From an uncultured Lachnospiraceae bacterium (lineage in GTDB: Bacteria > Bacillota > Clostridia > Lachnospirales > Lachnospiraceae), in the NCBI GenBank assembly GCA_910576815.1, contig CAJTKA010000022.1, positions 1 to 61,289 of the forward strand: a stretch of 61,289 nt of DNA. Reading direction: 5' to 3'. The position numbers were made by a program, and so were the translations under genes. The notes below the pieces were generated by a model. It was given only the letters and a program-made list of their open reading frames with translations, ran no database searches and was not told the DNA's origin. Positions 25,134 through 34,337 of this stretch are shown here, piece after piece (within the stretch, counting starts at the first letter, position 1; the number at the start of each line of letters is the position of its first letter).

Positions 25134-25970
25134 CTATTCCTGTAGATATTCTTTCAGCATCTTTGCACGGTAGTCGCTGTCGTAGAGAACTTGATTTATT
25201 TCTTCTGTTTTCCCGGCTTCTGTCAAGTACCTGAGCAGTCCGGCAAGGTCGTCACCGCCTTCTTTGCGTCCTACGGCAAGACCTTCTTTCCGACCAATTT
25301 CCCGCCATTCCGCCCTCTCGCATTTCATGTGTTTTTCTTCATCATATTCAAAAATACTCACCGCAATCGCCTCCGCTCGGTTCTGAGATAAAAAGTCTGC
25401 AAGGATACCATTTTTGATGCAATCATTCACTGCCTTTTCCACTGCAGTCGATAAAGGCAGCTTTTCCGCATAGGTTCTGACCTGCGCTACATACTGAGTA
25501 TATTCTTTTAACAGGCGGCATGCGTCCAATAGTCCCTGATTATGCCAAGGTTGATATTATAAACGGTAACAGCCAGCTCCAGTGCCGGTCCGTCCAGATG
25601 TTTCTCAAACGCATCTGACAGATATAAGGTCTGTTGCTCAGGCTGTAAGTCACTTCCGTTATAAAACACGACAAATCGTGGTGTCGGAATTTTGATTAGT
25701 GACTTGCTGTACAGGTTTTGGTCTTTGACTCGGTTTTGCAATACTCTTGCCACATAGAGCAGATCGCGCAACGGCATGTTTGGGTTACATGTAGACTGCA
25801 TTTTCCAGCGTGGTGATCTCCAGATCGTCCACATTTTCGTAAGTCGTGTCGTTAAGCGCATTGTACAAACTCAAAAGGTTTTTCTTTTCCCGAAATATCA
25901 TGCGGAATACGGTGTCCCTGTAGTTGCGCTGAACACTGGTTTGGTTCTGATTTGCTGTTGTTTCTTTCAT
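25134..25970 (-). pseudogene. Decayed Rpn-family nuclease/transposase gene
   Basis: Three minus-strand reading-frame pieces join into one Rpn (PD-(D/E)XK, transposase_31-like) protein. Piece 1 (25970-25785) has the N terminus RNYRDTVFRMIFREKKNLLSLYNAL. Piece 2 (about 25800-25545) continues with NPNMPLRDLLYVARVLQ and RFVVFYNGSDLQPE in another frame. Piece 3 (about 25529-25134) returns to the first frame with CRLLKEYTQYVAQVRTYAEKLP and a charged tail. Some 25 residues expected between pieces 1 and 2 are missing. Rpn proteins are recombination-promoting nucleases. Exact 37-bp repeats lie at both sides. Confidence 0.85.
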
Positions 25971-26212
25971 CTTTGGTCCTCCTTGTTGTTGTCGGCAGGA
26001 GAACCGCTTCAGATTCTCCTGCTTTGTAAATCGTTGATTGGATGCAAAGCATGGATTTTCTGAAACTTAGAATAAAGATAGAAGATACTGATCTGTTCTT
26101 AGAAAATATGCTTTTACTTACTATAGCATGGGTGTGACGGAATTGCAATTGTTTTTGCGCAGATTTATAATAAATGCTGTGGGAGCTGCTTTGGCGTAAG
26201 CAAGAAAAAGAA

Positions 26213-26249
26213 GGAAAAGTCAATGAGAAGGCCGCCCCGGAGGGGCGGC
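26213..26249. repeat. 37-bp exact direct repeat, copy 2
   Basis: Identical to 25088-25124. On the minus strand it lies 27 nt after the stop of the large subtilase gene, where its hairpin GGCCGCCCC/GGGGCGGCC followed by TTCTCATTGACTTTT likely acts as terminator. The copies are 1125 bp apart. Confidence 0.9.
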
Positions 26250-26275
26250 CTTCTATCAATGATCGAAGGAACAGA

Positions 26276-29200
26276 TTAGTTCTTATAATAACCGACTACC
26301 CAATATCCGGCTTGGTTTCTATACCACACTGCATAACGGGTGTCTTTTGCCTTGAGATTAGAACCGTCTTTCAGCGTAACGGTCAGGGTTATTTTGTCAC
26401 ATTCATTGGTATAAAGCGCAGGACCTCCAGGCCGTCCCAAAAGATCCAACTGCTTCGTGGTCTCTTTGATGGGATGCGGATCATATAATACAGAACCGTC
26501 CAGAAGAGCGTCTTTATAAAGCCCTATGTTTTTGGGACCGGATATATTAGCGGTACAATAATAGCCGGGAAGTAATATGGCATTTGAGTCATTGATACCC
26601 CAATCAGGTTTTCCATTCTTCGTTTGAGTAGTTGCCAGTACAATGAAATGATATCCGTTTATGTATCCTTCCTCATCTGTCGTATAGGCTTTTTCCAATT
26701 TGATAGCGGCAAAATTGGGCGTAACGATCAGCGGGAATGTTTCTGAAACGACACCGCTGCCGTCCATTGCGACCGCGCGCACACCTACGGCATATGAGTT
26801 GCTGGAGGGTAAAGCGTTTGAAGGCAGTGTCACACTCTTATCTACGGATACCGTACCGTTATTGGCAATGGTTACCTTGCCTGACAACGCATCTGCTGCG
26901 GCCTGACTGTTAAAACCAACAATTTCCCACTTAACCTTTTTATTGGAAGGTGTGCCGTAATTGCTGTAATACTTGGCTGTCATTTTTACCTTTTTGCCGA
27001 CAGCGATCAAACCCATATTACCGTTTGCAGCACCAACTACCAGTTTGGACATGGGTACGGAGACAGTCACGGCACAGGTTGCCTTTTTGTTGCTGCCGTC
27101 AATCGCTGCGCAGGTGATGGTCGCCTTACCGGGCGCTTTAGCAGTAATTACACCGTCTTTCACAGAGGCAATAGAAGGTGCGCTGCTGGTCCAGGAAATC
27201 AGAGAGGTATCGGCAGCTCCCGTAGACGCTATGTCAGGAGTCAGGGTAGCTGTTGTTGCACTCACACTGGCGCTTGTATTAGGAGGGAAAAGCGTCAGTT
27301 TGTTCTTGTTGAGTGTTATTTTAGTAATCGCCCCCGATACGATCGTGATCTGGTAAGTTGCTGCGGGAGCAATCAGACCATCGGCAGCCTTGGCCGTTAC
27401 CGTGTAGGTTCCGCTTGCACTTGCTGTCGTGGTTATCTTGCCGTTGTTTTTGTTGATTTTCATGTTGCCGTCGCCATCTACCGTCCACTCAACCTTTTTA
27501 TTGCTGGCATTTGCGGGAGCAATCTTGGCTGTGAGCGCAATGCCCTTTCCGGCAGCCACTTTCTTGGGACCGCTAATGGTTATTTTCGCAACGGGCTCTA
27601 CAACGGTAACGACGTAGGAAGCACTCTTGTTGACTCCGTCGTTGGAAGTTGCTTTGATGGTCGCTTTACCGGGTGCTTTGGCAGTAATTACACCGTTTTT
27701 CACAGTGGCGATCTTGGTGTTGCTGCTGGACCAGACTACTTCAGCAAGGGCCGTGGCGCCGGTCACTGTGCTGTTGTCGGTTTTTGTGACCACCAGATAG
27801 TTTCCTAAGTCGATGATAGCTGAATTTTCTGCATCTGTTGTTTTACTGTCGGTCGTCTTGATGCTCTTTGGCGTGGGTGCCTTATTCGTAGCAGAATCGA
27901 TAAAGGCAACTTTCTTGATGTCAGACGACGCGATTACAGTGAAGGTAAAGGTATCAGATTTACCGTTATAATTCGTTTTATTGGTGCTGCCAACAGCAGT
28001 GGCTGTGACTGTGTAGGTTCCGGCAGCCGTCGTGGGTTTGGTCTTTACCGTGCCGTTTGTTACTGTGATACCTGCCGCTGTCGCCTGGGCATCTACAGAC
28101 CACCCCACTTTGTTGGAAATTGCGTAGGAAGGTTCCACAGTCGCAGTAAACTTAAGGCTCTTTCCGGCAACGATCCTCTTCACATTGCTGACAGGTTCTA
28201 CAGTAACTTTGGTAGGAATCGGCGTCAGCGTAACGGTTTTGGAAGCTACCTTACTTACCTTACCGGAATACGGATTAACGGCAATGGCTTTGATGGTTTT
28301 GCTCTTAGCGCCGGTCAGAGTGATCTTATCACCGATCCTGTAAGGCTCTGTGCTATCAGCATTTGTAATGGCACCGTTTTTATAGGTCGGCACCTTGCCG
28401 GTCGTCGAATAGTAAATATCAACGCCTACGGCGGTCTTTGTGGAGATCGTTACTTGCAGGCTCTCTGCTATGTAATCTTTATTATTGGTGCCTTTTTGAT
28501 AAGTAGTTTCGTCCGCTACTTCAATCATCGGTGTTTCCGGTGCGGTCATATCGGTAGCGAGTTTCAGCACACCGGGCAGATAGGTAGTACCGGCGCCCAT
28601 GCCGGAATCGGTACATTTTGTGGTGGAAGACTTCATGGCGGAGAGGAGGGCCGTTACCTTTGCCTTACCCTCTTTATTGCGGATGTCATCTCTGGCGGAA
28701 AGGATAACCGCCGCCGTACCGGCTGCTGCCGGACAGGCCATGCTGGTGCCGTCCATAAAGTCGTAGCCGGTTGGAATCGTGGAGTAAATGTCTACACCTG
28801 GGAAGGCCAGGGCTACGGTTTTTCCGTAACAGGAAAACGATGCCCTTGCGCTGTTCTCATCTACTGCGCCGATTGAGATGGTGCCTGCGTAAGCGGCAGG
28901 GAAATTACCGGCATCGGTATCATCGTTGCCGGAGGCCGCAAAGATGGCTACACCTGCATTGTAAGCGTCATTAACCGCTTTTTCATAGTTACCATCATAG
29001 CTCGGGCTTCCCAAACTCATATTGATGATATCGTTACCGTCTTGAACGGCAGCTTTGATAGCGCTTATGATCCAAGAAGTTTTACAGGAGCCGTTTGCCG
29101 CAAACACGCTGTAGCCGCGGATTGTCGCATCCGGCGCAACACCGACAACGCCTATGCCATTATCATCGGCGGCAATGATGCCCGCGACGTGGGTTCCATG

Positions 29201-30364
29201 CTCATCGTTATCATTATTTTCTGGTGTTCCGTTTGCGCCATTTACAAAAGTTCTTCCGTCAACTGCGTTATTTGCCAAATCTTCATGATTTCTGGTAAGT
29301 CCTGTGTCGATGACGGCAACTTTGATACCCTGCCCTTTATAGCCGGCAGCCCAAGCGTAACGGGTGCCGATGTAATCGTGAAACCACTGATTTACATACC
29401 CCGAATCGGAAGGCGTTAAGGGATTGACCGTTGCGTTGGGTTCCGTGTAAAGATAGTTGTAATAATTGGGCCATACAGCGGGCAGTTTGATCTCGGAATC
29501 TGCCGCAGCAGCGACAGCCAGAGCTACCGTTGCCTGCTGAGGCAGGTCGATCACGGCTACCTCATAGGAGTAGCTTTGCAGGGTACCGCCGAAAGCAGCG
29601 GCTACCCGTTCAGCTTCTTCCAGGGTCTTAGCCAGATACACGACCTCGCCGAGTGCATATTTTCCTTCGGCATCCTGATAGTCCTCTATCGTGGCGGTTT
29701 CCGCTGACTGTACCTGTACGATGTCGTCTACATGGGAAGCAAGGAGCTGCTTGTCCTTGATTTCCTGAGAGGTAAACTGATAATTCTCACCCAGACCGGG
29801 GAAGATGGAGAAAATACTTGTCTCGCTCTTCTCGGGAAGTGTGTTCTCAGATACCGTGTTTTCGGATACGGTATTTTCAGATACTGTGTTTTCAGACACG
29901 GATTCGTTGTTTTCTTCCGTATCTTCTACAGGGGCATCGCCCTCTGTTTCCTCATTGGAGGGTTGGTCGGCATCGACATCTTCTTCGGCAGGGTCTTTGT
30001 CGGTTTCCTCATCCGAAGATTGGTCGGAACCGTCCTGATCCTCCACAGGTGCCTTGTCTGCGTCCTCGTCGGAAGGCTGGTCAGAACCGACTTGATCCTC
30101 TGTGGGCGCCTTGTCGGTGTCTTCATCGGAAGGCTGGTCGGAATCAACCGGCTCTCCGGTAGGCGTTTTGTCAGTTCCCTCATCGGAGGGTTGATCGGCA
30201 GTCTCTCCATCAGCGGATTGATCGACAAGACCGTTGTCGGTGTTTTCGACAGTTTCGCTGATGGGTGCAGGCTCAGCAGGCGCGGTTGCCAGTGCGTCGA
30301 TGCCTGCTGTCTGGAACAGCAGGCAGCCTGCTAAAAACAGGGATAACAGTTTTGCTTTTTTCAT
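26276..30364 (-). CDS. Very large secreted S8 subtilase with Ig-like repeats
   Basis: About 1362 aa. Start 30364 is chosen because AGGAG lies 7 nt upstream and MKKAKLLSLFLAGCLLF is a good signal peptide. Then come five acidic 19-residue repeats (SDQPSDED type), four VSENT repeats, a propeptide (about 215-308) ending YLYTEP, and the catalytic domain with D353 (VAVIDTG), H389 (EHGTHVAG) and S541 (DGTSMACP). Next is a chitobiase-type domain and several Big2-like Ig domains (each with VTVSVP/VTATA-like strands). No LPXTG motif. Likely extracellular. The upstream lipoprotein resembles its propeptide. Confidence 0.92.
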   Translation of the reverse strand: MKKAKLLSLFLAGCLLFQTAGIDALATAPAEPAPISETVENTDNGLVDQSADGETADQPSDEGTDKTPTGEPVDSDQPSDEDTDKAPTEDQVGSDQPSDEDADKAPVEDQDGSDQSSDEETDKDPAEEDVDADQPSNEETEGDAPVEDTEENNESVSENTVSENTVSENTVSENTLPEKSETSIFSIFPGLGENYQFTSQEIKDKQLLASHVDDIVQVQSAETATIEDYQDAEGKYALGEVVYLAKTLEEAERVAAAFGGTLQSYSYEVAVIDLPQQATVALAVAAAADSEIKLPAVWPNYYNYLYTEPNATVNPLTPSDSGYVNQWFHDYIGTRYAWAAGYKGQGIKVAVIDTGLTRNHEDLANNAVDGRTFVNGANGTPENNDNDEHGTHVAGIIAADDNGIGVVGVAPDATIRGYSVFAANGSCKTSWIISAIKAAVQDGNDIINMSLGSPSYDGNYEKAVNDAYNAGVAIFAASGNDDTDAGNFPAAYAGTISIGAVDENSARASFSCYGKTVALAFPGVDIYSTIPTGYDFMDGTSMACPAAAGTAAVILSARDDIRNKEGKAKVTALLSAMKSSTTKCTDSGMGAGTTYLPGVLKLATDMTAPETPMIEVADETTYQKGTNNKDYIAESLQVTISTKTAVGVDIYYSTTGKVPTYKNGAITNADSTEPYRIGDKITLTGAKSKTIKAIAVNPYSGKVSKVASKTVTLTPIPTKVTVEPVSNVKRIVAGKSLKFTATVEPSYAISNKVGWSVDAQATAAGITVTNGTVKTKPTTAAGTYTVTATAVGSTNKTNYNGKSDTFTFTVIASSDIKKVAFIDSATNKAPTPKSIKTTDSKTTDAENSAIIDLGNYLVVTKTDNSTVTGATALAEVVWSSSNTKIATVKNGVITAKAPGKATIKATSNDGVNKSASYVVTVVEPVAKITISGPKKVAAGKGIALTAKIAPANASNKKVEWTVDGDGNMKINKNNGKITTTASASGTYTVTAKAADGLIAPAATYQITIVSGAITKITLNKNKLTLFPPNTSASVSATTATLTPDIASTGAADTSLISWTSSAPSIASVKDGVITAKAPGKATITCAAIDGSNKKATCAVTVSVPMSKLVVGAANGNMGLIAVGKKVKMTAKYYSNYGTPSNKKVKWEIVGFNSQAAADALSGKVTIANNGTVSVDKSVTLPSNALPSSNSYAVGVRAVAMDGSGVVSETFPLIVTPNFAAIKLEKAYTTDEEGYINGYHFIVLATTQTKNGKPDWGINDSNAILLPGYYCTANISGPKNIGLYKDALLDGSVLYDPHPIKETTKQLDLLGRPGGPALYTNECDKITLTVTLKDGSNLKAKDTRYAVWYRNQAGYWVVGYYKN
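29840..30196 (-). repeat. In-gene repeats: 57-bp acidic units and 15-bp VSENT units
   Basis: Five degenerate 19-codon units encode DQPSDE-rich sequence (about 29921-30196), followed by four 5-codon VSENT units (29840-29899). They form an extended acidic linker after the signal peptide and could vary in number by slippage. Confidence 0.8.
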
Positions 30365-30407
30365 TTCTCTCCTTCTCTTTCTTTTTGCAATCATGTTGCA
30401 GCTTGGT

Positions 30408-30800
30408 TTATGGTTCCGTATAAAGCTCGTTTTCGTAATTAGGGGTCAATTCAGGGTAACCGTTTTCTTCACCCAGTGCCCTAAGCTCCAGTGGATTTTT
30501 GTCAGTCGTATAAGTAGCTACACCATAGGAGTAAGTGCTCAGTTCAATTCCGTATAGTTCGGCGATTTCTTCCGCATCTTCACGGGTATCCGCCAGAGCA
30601 ACCAGCTCTGTTTCCGCCCAGCTATTGTCCTCTAAGGAATCGGCGGGCGGACTGTCTTCGTTTGACGAATCCAGTTTTTGAAAGCTGGGGAGACTGTCGT
30701 CAGCGGTCATGTTTGACAATTCTCTGTTTCCGCAGCCGCAGATCCCGACCGCCGCGAGCACGACTAGTCCCAATACAAGGACAATCAATTTCATTTTCAA
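30408..30800 (-). CDS. Lipoprotein resembling a stand-alone subtilase propeptide
   Basis: 130 aa. A signal peptide with likely lipobox ICGC (C23), a polar linker (to ~60), then a domain aligning with the propeptide of the adjacent subtilase: YSYGVA versus YSYEVA, and the final PNYENELYTEP versus PNYYNYLYTEP (9 of 11 identical). In the subtilase this motif is followed by the protease domain; here the protein stops. I infer a membrane-anchored inhibitor or folding helper. TTG at 30800 is preferred: GGAGGT lies 6 nt upstream, against 12 nt for ATG 30794. The gene is 43 nt upstream of the protease gene on the same strand. Confidence 0.8.
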   Translation of the reverse strand: MKMKLIVLVLGLVVLAAVGICGCGNRELSNMTADDSLPSFQKLDSSNEDSPPADSLEDNSWAETELVALADTREDAEEIAELYGIELSTYSYGVATYTTDKNPLELRALGEENGYPELTPNYENELYTEP

Positions 30801-30948
30801 TCTTTCACCTCCTTCGTTACGTGAAATTTTTCTGACAAACTACACCATTTTTATTCACTAAGTAAAATAAATAGGTAGAAACTCTGTCCTACTAATAATT
30901 TTACGCTGAATATCAGAAAAAACAATAAGGCATATTGCATGAATTATT

Positions 30949-30957
30949 GGGGGGGGG
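30949..30957. other. Nine-base poly-G tract upstream of the subtilase operon
   Basis: A run of nine G in otherwise AT-rich DNA about 150 bp upstream of the lipoprotein start (minus strand: nine C). Such tracts can slip and alter promoters. I found no convincing -35/-10 pair here; the rest of 30801-31092 shows nothing else I can name. Confidence 0.6.
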
Positions 30958-31092
30958 TAGAATAAATTTGGCATATTTATAGGAAAGGCTGTCAGATAAG
31001 AAATAATCCGCCGGGGTACGGCGCAAGAGCGGAAAAAGAGGAAGTAAAAATGCGGGAAATACAACGGACAGAGGTATGCCTGCCCGTTGGGA

Positions 31093-31482
31093 TCATGGTT
31101 GTTTTAGACTCGCTATTTCGGATCGGAGTTGACGGATCTGCGCTTCGTATTGCTCGCGGGCCTGTGCTAATTCCTGTTCGTGTTCCTTTTTCTGCTCCTC
31201 GATGGCTTTTTCATAGTTACGCAGATCCTGCTCGTGTTTCAGGTGGTCAAGTTCTTTTTGCTGAGCTTCGATGATTCTCTCATAGCAGCGTATGTCTGCT
31301 AAGTATTCTTTATATTCAAGACAGCGCATACGAATCTCCTCGTCTGAACTTTTGTAAAACAGGGTTTTGGCTACTTCATACAGAGCGGCATCTTCGCTGG
31401 ATATCAATTTCAAAGTGATGCCATGTAAAAATATTGTTAACGAAATTGCGTTTTTACATAGAAACACACAAGATATAGACAC
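31093..31482 (-). CDS. Coiled-coil tail of a possible truncated nuclease/transposase
   Basis: A 129-aa frame. Residues ~24-70 (TLKLISSEDAALYEVAKTLFYKS, then CLEYKEYLADIRCYERI) resemble the C-terminal region of Rpn-like nuclease/transposase proteins; residues ~70-129 form a Glu/Gln-rich coiled coil (HEQELAQAREQYEAQIRQ). The first ~22 residues look like read-through of unrelated DNA, and no ribosome site is evident. I think this is the remnant of a longer gene whose 5' part is lost. The Rpn link is tentative. Confidence 0.4.
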   Translation of the reverse strand: MSISCVFLCKNAISLTIFLHGITLKLISSEDAALYEVAKTLFYKSSDEEIRMRCLEYKEYLADIRCYERIIEAQQKELDHLKHEQDLRNYEKAIEEQKKEHEQELAQAREQYEAQIRQLRSEIASLKQP

Positions 31483-31654
31483 GAAATAGAGAAGTGAATT
31501 GATTCAATACAATATATAGCGTTGTGCAGGTTTTACAAATACGTTATGTTGATAATCCTTTTTGGACATTTGATACAATGGACAGAGAGCAAGTCTGATG
31601 CTATACTGTCCCTATTGAGAGGACCTCATCACAAAAGAAAGTAGGTGGGAAATT

Positions 31655-32137
31655 ATGACAGATAACGAATTGTTGTTAGCGATGTCGGATTTGTTGGATA
31701 CTAAGCTGAAAGCAGAATTACAGCCGATTAGTGATGATATTCATATTTTGAAGAAGGATGTGCAGATGCTGAAAAGCGAAATGCAGGAAGTGAAGGGCGA
31801 TATCCGACTTTTGAAGAAGGATGTGCAGACTTTGAAGTGTGAGATGCAGACTGTGAAAGCGGAAATGCGGGTTATGAAAATGGAAATGCAGGCTATGAAG
31901 ACGGAAATGCATGTTGTGAAGACAGAAATGCAGGCAATGAAAACGGATTTGTGTCAGGTTAAGCTGTATCAGGAAAATATACTGGAACCGCGATTAAATA
32001 CCATTGAGGCGTGTTATACGAGTACGTATGATCGCTATAAAAGGGATGCGGAGCGGATGGAGACTGCATTTTCAGATATTGAAATCCTAAAAAGGACGGT
32101 TGAGAATCACAGCATTCAGCTGCAAAGGCTTGCATAG
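31655..32137 (+). CDS. Coiled-coil protein with 7-residue repeats, 160 aa
   Basis: Almost entirely a heptad coiled coil. The DNA holds 21-bp units encoding MQAMKTE/MHVVKTE/MRVMKME-type heptads and larger 63-bp units encoding LLKKDVQ..LK.EMQ.VK. Met and aliphatic residues occupy the core positions. It starts MTDNELLLAMSDLLDTKL and ends with a mixed helix. No signal peptide. AGGTGGGAA precedes the ATG and a good terminator follows. Such proteins occur in many Lachnospiraceae with no assigned function; likely forms parallel homo-oligomers. The repeat number may vary between strains. Confidence 0.75.
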   Translation: MTDNELLLAMSDLLDTKLKAELQPISDDIHILKKDVQMLKSEMQEVKGDIRLLKKDVQTLKCEMQTVKAEMRVMKMEMQAMKTEMHVVKTEMQAMKTDLCQVKLYQENILEPRLNTIEACYTSTYDRYKRDAERMETAFSDIEILKRTVENHSIQLQRLA

Positions 32138-32169
32138 TGCATATGGCGTGCAGAGAACAAACTAACAAG

Positions 32170-32216
32170 CAGGGCGTAGAGTCTTTGGATCATGAGACTT
32201 TATGTCCTGTTCTTTT
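32170..32216 (+). terminator. Terminator of the coiled-coil gene
   Basis: CAGGGCGTAGAGTCT (32170-32184) pairs along its length with AGACTTTATGTCCTG (32195-32209) using three G-U pairs, then TTCTTTT. Confidence 0.8.
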
Positions 32217-32402
32217 AGAGGATCGTCTGCATCCATAGGAGTGACAGATTGCACAAGAACTGCCATATTTTTTTGTACTGTACTTTTTAGAATTTTGTGA
32301 TAAAATTGAAAATGACAGGTTTGTCGGGTGTACAAAAGCCCGGCATCACAATAGATTCTTGACGCGTGTCAACGCAATAAACTGCTATGACATGGAGGAA
32401 GC

Positions 32403-32945
32403 ATGGATAAGTTACAATTAGAAAAAGAAGACATTGCGTACAGACAACAAGTGGTGAACGAATATCGTCCGCATGTAGAAAAACTGGCGCGTTATCTGCC
32501 TTGGCTGGAGAGCAAGATGGGAGCCAGTGTACAGCAGAGTTATTCCGGCTCGGGGATCGAGGAGCATTCGATCTCTTTTCCCGTATACGACAGCACGTTG
32601 ATGAGCTTTATTAAAGAAGCGCAGAGAACGAAGCTGATGGACCGCAATTACAGATATGTTTATTCGCGCTGCAAGATCCGCAATTTACAGGATGAATTTC
32701 GGATCATTGAGAAATGCTCGATCCAGGAGATGGATGTGCTGAAAGGGATTCTGTCTAAATATGTGATGGGCGGTATGACAAAGGGGCGGATGTGGTCGGA
32801 AGCTGTGGAGACGGGCATTTTCCTGAAAGTGCTTAAGAAGATGAAGGCGAATCTGGATTTTTGGGATACTCCGGTACAGACCAGAGTGGTCAACGTGAAA
32901 GAAGCAGAGAAGCAGGAGAAAAAAGAGGGACCGGCGTCAGAGTAA
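32403..32945 (+). CDS. DUF6508-like protein, 180 aa
   Basis: Cytoplasmic protein with an opening helix, a segment WLESKMGASVQQSY, then ISFPVYDSTLMSFIKEA, later ILSKYVMGGMTKGRMWSEAVETGIFLKVLKKMK. The last motif (a -R- then a xGxF..LKxLK end) fits what I recall of DUF6508, a small domain without known activity that sometimes sits near mobile or regulatory genes. GGAGGA precedes the ATG. Only 24 nt separate it from the TetR regulator, so the two are likely co-transcribed. Confidence 0.7.
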   Translation: MDKLQLEKEDIAYRQQVVNEYRPHVEKLARYLPWLESKMGASVQQSYSGSGIEEHSISFPVYDSTLMSFIKEAQRTKLMDRNYRYVYSRCKIRNLQDEFRIIEKCSIQEMDVLKGILSKYVMGGMTKGRMWSEAVETGIFLKVLKKMKANLDFWDTPVQTRVVNVKEAEKQEKKEGPASE

Positions 32946-32969
32946 ATTATGTTGGGAGAATGCGAAACG

Positions 32970-33557
32970 ATGGGAGAAAAATCAGCACAAAAAAGGAAAT
33001 ATATATTGGATACTGCCAGAAAGGTGTTTGTAGAGAAAGGATTTCAGAGCGTGACCATGAAAGATATCGTGGAGGCCTGCGAGATCAGTCGGGGCGGCCT
33101 GTATCTTTATTTTGAGAGCACGGACCAGATTCTGCTGGAGGTACTGCGGATGGATGCGGACGAAACCGACGACGTGTTTACGGAGCGGATCGCGCAGGGA
33201 GATACGGCGGCGGATATCCTGACTCTCTTTTTGAAAGAACAGAAGAAGGAACTTTTGCGTAAAAAAGGTAATTTGACCGTAGCGGTCTATGAATATTTCT
33301 TTTGTCATAAGGAAACTGATCAGGAAAATATGCTGCGCAGGCAGTTTGACGCGGGTGTCATGGTGATTGAGAAGCTGATCGAGGCGGGAATCGCCAGCGG
33401 CGAGTTTTATTGCGAGGACCCCAAGGGAGCGGCGGCAAACATTATGTATGTGCTGGAAGGCATGAAGATCAATGCGCAGACATTTGGCATCACGGAGAAG
33501 ATGGTGGATGAGCAGCTGGCTTATATCATGCAGGGGTTGGTTGTAGATTACGAATAA
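32970..33557 (+). CDS. TetR-family transcriptional regulator
   Basis: About 195 aa. The N-terminal HTH is clear: YILDTARKVFVEKGFQSVTM then KDIVEACEISRGGLYLYFES. The C-terminal ligand domain is helical. I prefer the ATG at 32970 (GGGAGA about 10 nt upstream); an ATG at 32949 would add seven residues. TetR proteins usually repress a neighbouring efflux or metabolic gene; here candidates are the DUF6508-like gene upstream or the membrane cassette downstream. Confidence 0.9.
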   Translation: MGEKSAQKRKYILDTARKVFVEKGFQSVTMKDIVEACEISRGGLYLYFESTDQILLEVLRMDADETDDVFTERIAQGDTAADILTLFLKEQKKELLRKKGNLTVAVYEYFFCHKETDQENMLRRQFDAGVMVIEKLIEAGIASGEFYCEDPKGAAANIMYVLEGMKINAQTFGITEKMVDEQLAYIMQGLVVDYE

Positions 33558-33587
33558 AGGATTATTAAAAATTTATGAAGAAATGAG

Positions 33588-33616
33588 TTGCAAAAGATTC
33601 TGAGTGATATTATACT
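33588..33616 (+). promoter_or_regulatory. Promoter of the AT-rich membrane cassette
   Basis: TTGCAA (33588-33593), 17-bp spacer, TATACT (33611-33616). A hairpin with CTGCC..GGCAG arms follows at about 33637-33666. Confidence 0.65.
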
Positions 33617-33730
33617 ATTGAACATAGTCATATGGGCTGCCCTGTCAGAAGTGATTAGGACAGGCAGTGACGGCATAAGATAAAGCAGACGGAAGATAAT
33701 AGGCTAAAGAGTACAGAGGTAAAAGGGTGA

Positions 33731-34315
33731 ATGGGTGAGTGCAAGGAAATCCCGCAAAATGGGAATAATGAGATTACCTTGACAAAAATCAGAGATCCTG
33801 AAAAAGAAAGAGCAATCAGATGTTTGAGGTTGTCTTTTCTTTTTCCAGTGATTATTACTCTGGCTTTTTGTATGATAGATATTGCGGCTCATTATAAGGA
33901 ACATTGTGCGGGTTTACAATTTAACAATAGCCAGACAAACGGAATGCAAGTGAACGATATCCTGAAATGGATCATTAGCATTGAGTCTTTGGGAATTATA
34001 CTTGGTTATTTTTCTGTAACGTTGATTACGATGGCATTATTCATGTTCATCCAGCAATTCTATTTTAGAATTTATGCCGGATTGGATGAAAACAAAGCTT
34101 TGACAATGATGATTATTGCTGTTGTAAATTTAATCTTTTATCCGGTTTATATTGGCGGCTTTTTTGATTCCTATTGTATGACCTTTATCGTGTTTTTCTT
34201 AGTGTTTTTTTTGGGTGTATACATATGGAGAAGTTTAAGCGCTGATGTCAGGAGTTTTTCAAAGTATCCGTCACATAAAGGTGGTCCTAAAGCGTTTATT
34301 TCTTCTAACTGTTGA
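33731..34315 (+). CDS. Unknown four-helix membrane protein, 194 aa
   Basis: Not recognised. Four hydrophobic segments at about residues 34-50, 83-107, 123-141 and 147-166, with an extracellular-looking loop between the first two containing HYKEHCAGLQFNN. N and C termini are predicted inside. The gene opens an AT-rich three-gene set (33731-35257) that differs in base composition from its neighbours, with gaps of 22 and 14 nt, suggesting one transcript and recent acquisition. GAGGT lies upstream of the ATG. Confidence 0.65.
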   Translation: MGECKEIPQNGNNEITLTKIRDPEKERAIRCLRLSFLFPVIITLAFCMIDIAAHYKEHCAGLQFNNSQTNGMQVNDILKWIISIESLGIILGYFSVTLITMALFMFIQQFYFRIYAGLDENKALTMMIIAVVNLIFYPVYIGGFFDSYCMTFIVFFLVFFLGVYIWRSLSADVRSFSKYPSHKGGPKAFISSNC

Positions 34316-34337
34316 TTGGGTCTGATAGGAGATTACT

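Noticed and set aside
29732..30334. Plus-strand frame opposite the subtilase N-terminal repeats
   Set aside because: Its repeats (GRLVG type) are just the complement of the acidic linker repeats of the subtilase gene.
31093..31482. Intact small coiled-coil gene
   Set aside because: Its first ~22 residues look like read-through and there is no ribosome site; kept only as a doubtful, probably truncated frame.
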